Origin: Chrysophaeum taylorii
Lineage: Eukaryota; Sar; Pelagophyceae; Pelagomonadales; Pelagomonadaceae
Length of the DNA stretch: 64,000 nt
Assembly: GCA_029834535.1 (NCBI GenBank)
Contig: JAQMWT010000333.1
Span: 25,830 to 89,829 of the forward strand
Direction of reading: 5' to 3'
Below the pieces are notes generated by a model. It was not told where the DNA came from, made no database searches, and saw only the letters and a program-made list of their open reading frames with translations. Below, piece by piece: positions 1-9,663 of this stretch. The position numbers were made by a program, and so were the translations under genes. Position 1 is the stretch's first letter. Each line of letters starts with the position of its first letter.

Positions 1-190
1 CGGGGGACAAACAACCACATCCTTCATGCTCCCCACACACACCCCCCTCTTAGCAGTCGACATTTAGAGACGAACAACCACAAACCCACCCACATCCTTC
101 ATGCTCCCCCCACACACCCCCCTCTTAGCAGTCGACATTTAAAGACAAACAAACAAACAGACAAACAGACAAACATCTGTCGATTAGTAG
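1..190. repeat. 75-bp tandem duplication and AAACAGAC-type simple repeat at the window edge
   Basis: Two copies of a roughly 75-bp unit start at 16 and 91. Both run from CACATCCTTCATGCTCCCC through a C-rich stretch to TTAGCAGTCGACATTTA. They are followed at about 143-176 by a run of ACAAACAG-like units and the stretch ATCTGTCGATTAGTAGT (175-191). The same simple repeat and end motif recur at 46655-46705 beside Helitron-B. No coding content is seen. Confidence 0.7.
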
Positions 191-1161
191 TAAGGACGGT
201 AATTGAAGTATGTCGTTGACATGCATTGTGTGTTGGAATTTGTGGACCGTTGAGGCAAGGGGTTATATAGTGAGAAGTCAAGAGCGTGTGATGCGTATGG
301 TCGATTTCGGTGGCGGTGGAGTCGGCGCTTCCGGGTCGATGGTGATGTCTCGATCGGTGTCGAGACGTTGGTCGATGATTTTGTATTGGGATGCTACGAC
401 GCGCGAGTGGTGAGTTATGGGAGGCATCGTGTGTCGAGCCGCAGTAATATTGGGCGACATATGCGGTCGAAGGTGTTTGTTTGGTCTTGGTTAGGGCTCG
501 CCGAGGTTTTTCGCGTCATCGGTGGCTTGTCGTTGGTGGAGACTTCGTGGTTGCTCGGTCGTTGTCGTGCGTGATAAGGTCGAGCGCGTGATCGTCGAAG
601 TGCTCAAGGTGCGTGCTCGTGTGATGGGGGAGGAGTTACGTGTCGAGTGTTGTCCATTAGTCTTGTAATTGGTAATGCCGTTTTCGTTTTCGGCGCGTGC
701 CTGGTGGTATTTGGGGGAGGCATTGACCGAAAATTTTCAACACCGCGGGGTGGATGATTCGATGGTTGACGAGATCGATCTGTTCTTCTCGTTTCGGTTT
801 TCGGTGGTACGGATTGGCCGAAATATGCGCTGCTCGTGAAGGCGGGGCGAAATGGGAGGAATGCTCAAGTCGCTGGTCCTGTTCGGATATCACGTGGTGG
901 TGGCTAAGTGTGTCTTGGCAGAGTTGCGAGCTTTATATATTACAGACACGACTGGCGAAGGGGTGAGGAGTGGGCGAGCTGGTGGAGTGACGGTGGGGAG
1001 GTCCGGTTGTTGGTGGTCGGCGAGCATGTGCGTGATGATGTCGGAGGTGTCTTTGTGAACGAGAATAGGAATGCGACGGGGTTCTAGTTTCGAGGACAAG
1101 GAGTTTTTTGGGGACTTGGGTTTCGTGAAGGTGTTGTGAGAAGTGAGTGGAGAAGGCGACG
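191..1161 (-). other. Helitron-A 3' tail, no gene recognised
   Basis: This stretch lies downstream (on the minus strand) of the last helicase fragment of Helitron-A. It holds only short overlapping frames that look like chance, in a TCG/CGA-rich composition like that of the neighbouring Helitron coding sequence. I could not fix a Helitron 3' terminus (CTRR with a hairpin), so the true end may lie outside the window or be lost. Confidence 0.4.
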
Positions 1162-1917
1162 TCACGTTTGTTCGGTGTGTGTGTTGTCGTCGCGATCGTC
1201 GGGACAATGTGCGTCGGTGTCCATGTCGGCGGTGTTTGGTGAGTTTGTGTTGGTTGTGGGTGTGGCGTCTTTTCTGTTTGGGGTTTCGTGCGGGAGGAAG
1301 CGCGCGGTGCGTCTGCGTTTTTTGGTTTGTTTGGGATGGCGGTGTTGGTATGCGTTGGCGCCGCGAGGCGCGTCCCAGGCGCCCTTTTGGTCGTAGCCGG
1401 AATCCCACGCTGGCAAGAAGTCGTCGTGTTTGAGATTGGTGTCGACATCGACAGCGCGCGGGTCTTTTTGTAGCCATCGGAGGCCGTCGCGTTCGAGTGC
1501 TCGCGAAATGAGCACGTAGAAGCCTTTGAGGTTCCACCTGGAAACCTTGGGGTGTTGCGCGAGGTCGATGACGAATTTTTTGAGCGTGCGCCCTTGGACT
1601 TTAAAGTCGGTGATGGCAAACGCGAGCTGCGCTGGAAAGTCGACTACGGCTATTTTTTGCGGGAGGTTGTAATCGACGGCGACGGCGCTACGGAGGCGCT
1701 TCGCTTCGGTGTCGCTCGTTGAGATAGTCTTCTTCTCGAGCGGGATGAGTTGGGTGCCGTCGTCGATCTCGTCGTCGTTGGCGTCGGGGTTGCGATGTTG
1801 GAAGTCGACGAGTTCGTTTTCGAAGTCGTCGAGCGGTATGCCGTGCCACTTATAGGCGGGAGGTAGCGTCTCGTTTTGTTTCGCCTCGCGCTTTCGGTTT
1901 CCGACGCGGATGGTCAT
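1162..1917 (-). pseudogene. Helitron-A helicase, C-terminal motifs (PIF1/RecD-like)
   Basis: The 251-residue frame contains, at about residues 97-150, AFAITDFKVQGRTLKKFVI followed by FYVLISRALERDGLRWL. These match the last two helicase motifs of PIF1-type enzymes (the 'T-x-H-K-x-Q-G-x-T-L' box and the 'YVAxSR' box). In Helitrons this domain sits at the C terminus of the Rep/helicase protein and unwinds DNA during rolling-circle transposition. The final roughly 80 residues are low-complexity (Asn/Thr/Asp-rich). It continues the fragments at 2044-2385 and 2461-2883 in other frames, so frameshifts break the gene. Family assignment is fairly firm; activity is unlikely. Confidence 0.7.
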
Positions 1918-2043
1918 GGTGTTGGGAGGCGTCGGAAGGTGGACTTCTTGGTAGCCTCCGATCTCGCGTGCTCTGGCGAGCGGTGCGCACGTTTCGTCGA
2001 ATTCGTCGAGGAGGTCGTGGCAAAGGCCGGGAGTGCCGTTGGC

Positions 2044-2385
2044 TCAGTTGTGTTTCGAGTTTTCGTTTTGGAAGATGACGCACGGGGCTCCTTCGACCCA
2101 AGAGGCTCGCATGGTCTCTTTCTCGGCTTCGTAGAAGTCGTCGTAAGGGACGTGGGCGAGAGCGTCGGGGTTGGCGGGGTCGATGTTCCACGTGACGAAA
2201 GGGAGACCGAAGTATTGGGCGAAATTTTTCGCTTGGGCGTAATTGAGGGCGTCGAGTTCGACGTGAGACAAGACGCCGATGGGCGCGAAGCGCCACGGTG
2301 GATCTCGGACGTCGACGGCGCTGAGCGTTTTGATGCTGTCGACGAAGTCGCGCGTGACGGGGGTCGGATTGTTCGTTTGGCGCAT
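2044..2385 (-). pseudogene. Helitron-A helicase, central fragment
   Basis: This 113-residue frame lies between the Walker B fragment upstream and the C-terminal helicase motifs downstream, on the same strand. It contains ALNYAQAKNFAQYFGLPFVTW and ends near APCVIFQNENSKHN. The end is compatible with the 'G-x-P-V-M-L-x-x-N' segment that precedes the last motifs of PIF1-like helicases. On its own it would not be identifiable; the call rests on order and strand. Short breaks separate it from both neighbours. Confidence 0.5.
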
Positions 2386-2460
2386 TTGGAGCTGAGTTTC
2401 GACGAAGTCCGGGTCGTCGAACGATCTCGTGATCTTTTCTAATTTTGTTCGTCGCGCTTG

Positions 2461-2883
2461 TTATAGAACGCGGAGGCCGGCGGCCACGTAGGTGTCCGGG
2501 TTGATGGTCTGCATGCCAACGGCCTTTTTGAAAAGCGTCTTGTACCAGGGATCGCCTTCTTTCACGGGGTTCTTCTGCTGCACGTCGCCGGCGAGATCGA
2601 CGGGAACGTCGCCGAAGGGCACGTTGCTTTCTTCCACGAGCGCGCGGAAAGCGCAGTCGACTTTGCCCAACAGGCCAGCGCTTATGAATGGGACCTCGTC
2701 GATGACGAAGGCGACGACGTCCTCGAGCTCCACGCCGGTTTGAATTTCGAAGTTGCGTCGCTGGGTTCCCAAGCGCGACGATTCGAGGTGCGTCGGAATC
2801 TTGACGTTTCTGCCGGGATGAAGCATGGTGAGCAACGTTGCTTCTCGGAAGGCGGCGGAGGCGACGCCGACGAAGGATGTCAT
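2461..2883 (-). pseudogene. Helitron-A helicase, Walker B fragment
   Basis: The 140-residue frame begins TSFVGVASAAFREATLLTMLHP, like the PIF1 'T-G-x-A-A ... G-x-T-x-H' motif. At about residues 61-68 it has AFVIDEVPFISAGLL, the Walker B/DExx helicase motif. The preceding Walker A loop (GxxGTGKS), expected just upstream around 2900-2960, is not recognisable in any minus frame: the stretch reads AAGFG followed at once by HVLKILRKQ-like sequence in another frame. ATP-binding capacity therefore appears lost, by deletion or decay. Confidence 0.7.
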
Positions 2884-3395
2884 GATGATGTGGCCGAGGT
2901 TGTCTTCGCGCGCTTGCTTGCGGAGAATTTTGAGGACGTGGGGCCGAAGCCGGCGGCGGCTAAGGTGTCCTGGATGTTCTCGACGGTTTCGGCGCGATCG
3001 CGAGCTTCGACGCGGTACCGAATGACGCGATCGAGAGTCGCGCCGAATTTGCGTTGCAGAGGAGTAAGCGGTTGCGGACCCGGTTTAGGATTCGCCTGAA
3101 TCAACATTGCGCGTTGTCGTTCCCATTGGTCGTTCGTGAGGGGATCGAACGCTTCCGGAATCTCGATGTCGCCGGGTGGCGTCGAATGCGCGGTCGTTCC
3201 GACTATGTCGTTTTGATTTCGACGAGCGCGCGCAAAGTCGTCTTTGTGGGCGAGCGGAAGTCGTAGGTATTGTCTCGCTTGGTTTGTGTCGCGAAATTGT
3301 CGTCTAACGTGTGGCGAAATTGAGGCCGTGAGGGCGGCTCGAAATTCTCGAAAGTTTCGTGGTACGACGACGCAGAATTGGCCGTGCAACCTCAT
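2880..3395 (-). pseudogene. Helitron-A linker before the helicase domain
   Basis: A 171-residue frame directly downstream of the 893-residue Rep fragment (overlap about 4 bp) and overlapping the Walker B fragment by about 4 bp. It contains a Pro-rich stretch and LQRKFGATLDRVIRYRVEARD, plausible as the helical lead-in to a PIF1 helicase ('Q...ai..i'). I recognise no catalytic motif in it. Its role is inferred from position only. Confidence 0.5.
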
Positions 3396-6073
3396 GGCGA
3401 TAGTGGATGAAGGGCGCTCACGACGGAATCTTTTATTTCCTTCAGTCGCTTGATTTCGTCGCGTCGCGTTTGTAGTTGTCGTGCTTGGCTTTCATCTGGC
3501 GAAAAGGCAACGCGGGTCACGGCGAGCGTCTTCGTCGCGTCGTCTCTTTCGCGAATGGGAATGGCCTCAGTAGGCCGGCGAGTGTCGATCCAGAGGTCGC
3601 GGAATCGCGTTCGATAACGAATCATGCGTGCTGCGACCTCGTTGTTAAAAGTTGGCTCGAAGTTTTGGATCGCGGTGTGACGCCCGACCGCGACGGCTCG
3701 CTTCCGGCGATGTGCGGGATCTTGGTCATTTTTTGGGCCGCGCAGGCAAGCGTCTGTCTCGAGTGTAGCATAAAAGCGGGCGAACGTCGAACCTCTTGGT
3801 TCGAATGGCCGTGTGCCTTCGCGCAAAATCCAGGGCTCGAAGGCTGCGGCGTAAAGAACGAGGGTGCGTTCCGCTTGTTTCTTGGATTGTGTTTTGGTCG
3901 CTGGTCGCGTGCCGACGTAGGAGAGGGAGGCGGACTTTGCTCTTCGGACGAGGAGATGAGTTGCGCGCAAAGGGTGCGGTTCTCGAAGGACGAATCGATA
4001 GACGGGACGTCCAGGATTGTCGTCGGCTCCGTCGGCGTAGGCGGCGGCGGCTCGCGATGCGGCGATGGGGCCGACGATGCTGTAGTGGTAGAAATAATCT
4101 CGATATCTGTCGAGCCAATCACGGTCTGTATCGTTCGCGAGGCGTAGTTGAAAGAGGCGTGCAAATTCGGTTGCGTTCACATCGACGAGACGCTCGTCGC
4201 GCCAGGCGTAGGTCTCGGGTTGCGTGATGAGCACGGTGTTGCGTTCGCCGTTTTCGATCGTGACGAAGATTCGCGAGAACATATACTTTTCACGAAGGCT
4301 TTTGTCTGGAAATAGGCGGTCTGCGTTTTCTCGCAGCGTGGCATCTAACGCGACATCGTCAACTTCGACGTTGTCGTCGTCGTCGTGGATTTCGTCCGCT
4401 TCATGTTGATAATTATTTTCGTTGTCGTCATCGCTCTCGGTTTCACCGATTTGTTCTTGATAGCGTTTTTTCTGTTGCCACAAAAAAGTGACGTGGTCCG
4501 CGGTCGAAAAGGGGACGTCTTTGCGAGAAGAATACGACAAGTCGAGCCCGAGAACGATACCTGCAGCTTCGACGCTCTCGAGTTCGTCACACTGCGAGTT
4601 GACGATGCGCTGCGCGAGTTGTTTTGCAAACGTGCTTTTGACCGCGTCGTCGTCCGCGTGTGGGGATGTCTTGTATTCTTTCACAATGTCCCAAGCGTCG
4701 GCGAAGAGGGACGCTGCGTATGTGATTTGCAACACGTGTTTTGAGCCGTATTTCGACAGGTAGAGGGCGGCTTCCTTGGCGGTGGCGCCGATTCCCATCG
4801 ACTGGGCGTTGAGGTTGCTAGCTTGAGCGAGAACCGCTATTTCGTTGTAGTCCGGAATGAGCGCGTTGCGGCATTCGAAATCCTTCGATGTCCAGGCACC
4901 GAAGAGTTTCCGCAAGCTGGCGCGGACGTCGGGTCGTTCTAAGGACGCCTCGGACGCGATCTCGTCGAGGTGTTTCAAGATTTTTTCGTATCCTGGACGT
5001 CCCAAAGTGGCACCGATGGGCCGTTCCTTCTGGATAAATTGTGCGAGCAATGTTCGTCGGTCCCAATCTCCGTTGGTGCTCGGTTGGCCATTTGCATCGA
5101 AGTCGTCGAATCGGAAGCCGTTCTGAACGCGCACTCGGAGTTGCCAAAACTCTTCGATGCTGCGTTCTTCGTGGGTAGCCGATTCCGACAAAAGAGGGCG
5201 ATGCACGTCGAAGACGATGGGTCGTTCGTCCTGATTGTCGAAGTGAAGCCCGGATTCCGTACCGATCCGCGCGATGTCGGTAGTTGCCTCAACACCGACG
5301 AGGTGCCGTATCTCGTCTTCGTGGTGTCGGTCACGATGCTTCTCGTAGCAGAAGCAACGTATGTCGACGTGGTGCGCGTTATCGTTCATGGTCGCGTAAT
5401 TTTTGTCGCAATTTTTCGTGAGTTGGAAGATGAGCTTGGGCACGTTGTGGCTGCACGGATGGCCGAGTCGACAGCCCGCGTTATTAGTTTTTTCGCACGT
5501 GTTTTGATGTTGGCGCGTCATCGTGTGGTGTACGACTCGAAGAGCTCGATGTTCGAGTTCGGCGGATTGGGCGTTTCGTGCGATCATCAAATCGCCTCGT
5601 TCTTTGATTCGTGGTAGGCGAAACGCGCGCTCGGCGACGTCGACGGCGTGGTATGTGTAGGGCGAGTGCCCTCGAATTTGAGTGTTGCGAGCTTCGATCA
5701 TGGCGTCTCGGAGATCCGCACGATGCACAATGAAGGCCAACATGCGAGGAGGGAGACCTCCATATAAAATCGAGTGGCCGTGTTGGGCCATTCTTTTGGT
5801 GGATTCGACAACCATGCGCATCGCAATCGCGCGTCCGAAGAGACCTGCAGGTTGACGACGCAGTTCTTCGTCTTTGAGCGGACTTTCGTCTAAGCGCAGG
5901 AGATTTCGTCGTATGTTTCGGTTGTTGAAGTCGAAAACGAGCGCAGTGGCAACGGGGTTGTCGCTCGCCAGTTGGTTGAGCTTCGTATCGTCGAGCACGA
6001 TTCGAGCTTCGGTCGGGGTGGTCGTCGTTTGGCCGCGCGAGTTGGTCGAGTATCTTGCGCGTATTCGGATCAT
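3392..6073 (-). pseudogene. Helitron-A Rep (HUH endonuclease) and middle region
   Basis: An 893-residue frame, the longest piece of Helitron-A. The N-terminal part matches Helitron replication initiators: a DNPVATALVFDF segment; an HUH-type metal-binding motif AQHGHSILYGGLPP near residue 97; a Cys-rich CRLGHPCSHNVPK segment near 200; and a two-tyrosine motif YLSKYGSKH near 430 (Y-x-x-K-Y). In rolling-circle Helitron models the histidines bind metal and the tyrosines attack DNA strands. The rest, including an acidic Asp/Glu stretch near residue 555, joins Rep to the helicase. The frame is shifted relative to the upstream piece around 6000-6050. Family assignment rests on motif order. Confidence 0.75.
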
Positions 6074-7010
6074 CGAGACACGGAAAGTTTCCGTGTTTTG
6101 TGAAAGCGTACGCGAGACAAAGGACGCCGTCGTTATGGGCGTCGTCCATGGCGTGGGTGATGAAGACCGCTCCTGGTCCGTAGTTTCTCATGTCGTTCAT
6201 CACATTTCTCGTCTCGGCGTCGCGCTCGGCACTGCTCCACGGTACTTTCCCGGAAGGGAAGTGCATGAAGTTGTGAGCTTGCTTGAGGAGATGGTTGGCC
6301 TCTTTCGTCTTCGGTTTTTTTTTTGCAAATTCGAGTCTGCTCCTGAAATCGGGGTGTGTCACCAGCTCTTTGAATTTGTCGAACTCCGCAGAGTTGGCGT
6401 ACATGCTGCCAGCAACAGCCCGACTCGCTTCGTGACAGCGGATCGTGTTGGCACGCATAAACAATAGTGGCATCGAGTGCGCAAATCGACAATCGAAGAC
6501 GAGCGCGAGCTGACGGTACTTGTCAGGTGGTATGATCTTGTTGCGCGTGATATCGCGACGCGCAACAAATAGGTGGAAGACCGCGTCGTAGAGCGCTTGT
6601 GGAAATCCAGCATAATAATCAAGGGGGACGATGGCTCGGCGTAGCTCGTAGCGTCGTTCTTTGTCTTCGACGATTCCGGTCTCTTTTGACGAAGACTCGT
6701 CGACACGGTTCTGCATGATGTCCTTCGCCGTCGCCTCCATGCTTTCAAGGATGACCGTCGCGGTTTGCTCCGGTCGGGGTAAAATACCGACGTGACCAAC
6801 ATCCGTATGGGTTGAGTTGTCGTCCTCGTTCGCGACGTCGTCGTCGTTGTCCTTCAATTGGTCGGCGTCGCCTCGAGGTCGTTTTCTTTCGTCTAGTGCA
6901 CGATGATGGTCGCTTTGGGCAGTGGCTCGGACGTTTGCGACGTCAGATGGCATCGCAACTTCGTCAAGTTTCGTGTCTTGCACGCGACGCGCTTTTTGTT
7001 TGAGGACCTC
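5484..7010 (-). pseudogene. Helitron-A Rep N-terminal domain (Helitron_like_N type)
   Basis: Minus-strand frame that enters from the copia-1 LTR at 7010. From there to about 6010 it encodes an N-terminal Helitron domain. It includes VPLDYYAGFPQALYDAVFHL, a segment with several Arg/Phe residues, and NYGPGAVFITHAMDDAHNDG, which corresponds to the 'P-x-L-F-(I/F)-T-F-x-x-N-P' motif of Helitron replication initiators. Sequence after about 6010 in this frame is out of phase; the gene continues in the frame at 3392-6073. Its upstream half is 23 kb away at 29921-31655, and the two halves are joined in frame if copia-1 and one ACCTC are removed. Confidence 0.7.
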
Positions 7011-7419
7011 TGGAGAGATTTGACCCTCTCCGGGTACATGGTAGAGACTGCGTGCAGTCTTAGTTAGGCGTGTACAGACCATTCCGCTTGCCACATGCTA
7101 CTACACAAGGTAGGGATTTAAGCCCTAACTCCTCAAGGACATTAGGTCCCATAGAAGCGCTTACACTGACAACGAGGAACGAAGCCTCTGTTAATTAAAC
7201 AGAAAGCCCCGTACCTGACGGTACGCACCTGGAGGCCTACTCCATGCTGGAAAAGAGCTTCAGACTGGGTTCTTCATAGTCATGAAAATATAATTGCGGA
7301 GGGTAAGGAAAGAAGGACGGGAGGGACGAGGGAAAGCCGTATTACGGAGAGAAGACCCTCGTGTAGAGATAGGTGTGAAATGTTCCAGTGTCGCACACAT
7401 AATAGTGTAGCTCTCTGGA
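7011..7419 (-). repeat. Copia-1 3' LTR
   Basis: 409 bp, about 95% identical to 29501-29915. In sense orientation it begins TCCAGAGAG directly after a GAGGGGG tract and ends CTCTCCA, so the ends are not the usual TG...CA. A third, diverged and incomplete copy lies at 63713 to about 63955 in the opposite orientation. Confidence 0.9.
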
Positions 7420-7430
7420 CCCCCTCAACG
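7420..7430 (-). other. Copia-1 polypurine tract
   Basis: On the minus strand this reads CGTTGAGGGGG and abuts the 3' LTR, the expected place for the plus-strand primer of reverse transcription. The same GAGGGGG abuts the 3' LTRs of copia-2, copia-3 and the copia-1 relative at 63713. Confidence 0.8.
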
Positions 7431-7644
7431 TGTGAACATGGTTTGTGCATTTCGGACGTTCTTGAAGCGGAACTCGTGCAATATACATGAGAACAGTGAA
7501 CAGTGGAACAAACAACAACAGAACAGGACAAATTAATTATGATGTCGAGCGTGTTGTGATGTTGCGCAAAGAAGCTGTATCGGTATCCACAACACCAGAT
7601 GTGTGGTCCAATTCATCCTCTCTATTATCGTCCAGTTCCTTTAA

Positions 7645-8544
7645 CTATGGAGAAGACGAATTATGATCATCAGAGGATAGGTCGTTAGCAGTGTTGGTAT
7701 TGTGCGTGGTCATTGCATCACTCAAGGTGACCAAGGGTGACATGACAGACGAAAGGAAAGACATAGCAGCATCTGGTGTAAGAGCGTGTAGATCCAATGC
7801 AGGAATAACACGATCATGTGCATCAGACATAGCTGTGTGGAGGTGATGAGCTGCTGCGTCGATTTGAACTCGCTGTGCCTCATTATACGTATCTGGAGGG
7901 AGCTGTCCAATAGACGAGATAAGCGACCGAGAAATGATATGGACAAATACAGCAGAGGTCGGTATTATGGTGTTCTGATGCATTTGAAGACTTGACAAAA
8001 TGTTATCTAATAAAGAGACATGTTTAATGTTCTCGGTCACTTGAGTATTAAGGGCTTCGTTGTTTTCTTGCAACTGTGTGAGAGACGTTAGAGCAAGCGA
8101 TAGTTGATGTTCTCGTGCCATCAATTGCTGTTCGGTGTTAGCGAGACGTAGGGATAAGGACTGAGTCTCTTCTTTTAATTGGTGTAAGGATGCAGCCATA
8201 TTATCGTTAGCTTTATCTGGCGTGGGCTCAGCGGGTGGATTATCGATTGGCGCTGGTGACACATCTTCAGAAGGGGTATTATTAGAGAAAGTGTCAATGA
8301 TATGGGATGGGTAGCCAACCTGGATTAACACGTTTTTAAATGCTAGTTGTTGATTAGGTGGAAGTTGGTGAAGGTAGTGTAGCATTGGCGGTACCGTCTC
8401 GGAAGAAGTTGCGTCAAGTTGATGAGACACATCGTTAACAAAGCGTTCGATGAGCACGCTAAGTAACTCCTCAGGATTGGTAACTACGCAGGTTTTATCT
8501 TCCACATATTGTAACAAAGACCAAGCTGCCACAAGCAATCTCAA
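7645..8544 (-). pseudogene. Copia-1 third ORF, coiled-coil C-terminal part
   Basis: 299 residues downstream of RNase H. After an N-terminal helical stretch and an acidic Pro/Glu/Asp linker, residues about 125-180 form a likely coiled coil (SLHQLKEETQSLSLRLANTE and onward). Then comes a conserved block TENIKHVSLLDNILSSLQMH and HIISRSLISSIGQLPPDTY. The last two blocks recur in the fragment at 51530-52079. It overlaps the frame at 8495-9589 by 50 bp, and the two probably form one protein of about 650 residues broken by a frameshift near 8520-8560. No membrane segment or enzyme motif is seen. Position resembles that of the extra or env-like ORFs of some copia lineages; function unknown. Confidence 0.6.
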
Positions 8545-9589
8545 GATTTACACTCGAAATGAAGGGCAGCTGCAGTAAGAGCATGGTGTTAGCGTCAGGA
8601 TTGACGAGAATTTTATATGCATCAACGTTATGGGATGTTGCAGTCTGCATGATTGCCTCTTTGAGCAGCCTGTTAATAGCAATGGACTTTCCAAGGCGTA
8701 GGATTATAGCGCGTATGTGGGCAGCTGGATCATTATAACACGAAAGCTGGAAGGGCTGCTGATTATTGCGAATTAACGCTATCCCATGATTCGACAAGTT
8801 ACACATCACACAAATCAACAAAAAGAAAGGGCGCGGTACATCGAAGCAGTGCGATGCATGTTGCTCAGAAGCGAGATGATCCTCAATAATTTGGCGAATC
8901 CTGTCGGTTTCAAGCTCATATACAGTACAGATGATGAGCACAAAGGGTGTGCCTGGCATATCAGTTTTGTTGTAGCACTTTGTACACGCCACATGCACTT
9001 TGACAACCCCTTTAATGGGTGGAAAGCGGTGAAAGCGAATGCCTTCATTAGGAGATATAGAGGGGGCATTCCGAATGCGCTTTGCTTCGACGCACAGCAG
9101 TGAACTAAGATATTGGATATCGTCCACAAAGTCTGTCTGTTGTGCTTCGGTAGGCAGCTGCTGCACAGACTTAAGCCAACACTGAGGATTTTTATGTTGA
9201 GGGACGAGGAAGATTGGCGGGGATGCACCAAGGCCAGATGTGTTCCCTGACATCATCGCAAGTGCGTCAAATTTGCAATGTTTAAGCAGGAAATACTCCG
9301 ACTTTGATGGTTGCGATTTATACGGTTGTTGGACAGATGCCTCGGGTGCATTAGGCGCAACGGGCGTAGATTGATGTCCTTGAGCCACCGACAAATAGGT
9401 TTGATGCTTCCGACTAGGGGAACTAGTCGGTGCAGCACTTGGAGTTAGAGCATTAAAAGGTGGGGATAGTGACAGTGCACCACCACGACCACGGTTCAGG
9501 GTAGAATGGCGCCGGCTCGCAGCATCTTTGTTTTTAGTGGGATTCATCGTGAAAAGAATATCCACATCACATCTTTCATTGCATTTCAC
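8495..9589 (-). pseudogene. Copia-1 third ORF, N-terminal part
   Basis: A 364-residue frame that starts 75 bp after the pol stop at 9664. The N terminus is Ser/Pro/Arg-rich and low-complexity (about residues 15-100). A globular part follows with a CTKCYNKT cysteine pair and hydrophobic strands (FVLIICTVYELETDRIRQII). The segment QLSCYNDPAAHIRAIILRL has a clear counterpart in the frames after RNase H in copia-3, so the ORF is conserved between families and was probably functional. I recognise no domain of known function. Confidence 0.6.
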
Positions 9590-9663
9590 ATTTTAGCGAG
9601 CCAGTATTCCTTTGCATAGCAGGGTTAGTTTAGAGGCAGTTTGGACAGAATGAAGGGTAAGGA

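Noticed and set aside
3476-4227. Plus-strand frames opposite the Helitron-A Rep region
   Set aside because: They are shadows of the 893-residue minus-strand frame in GC-rich sequence; no motif on the plus strand.
9000-9105. Plus-strand frame 8786-9103 as a gene
   Set aside because: It overlaps the conserved third ORF of copia-1 on the other strand and has no counterpart in copia-2 or copia-3.
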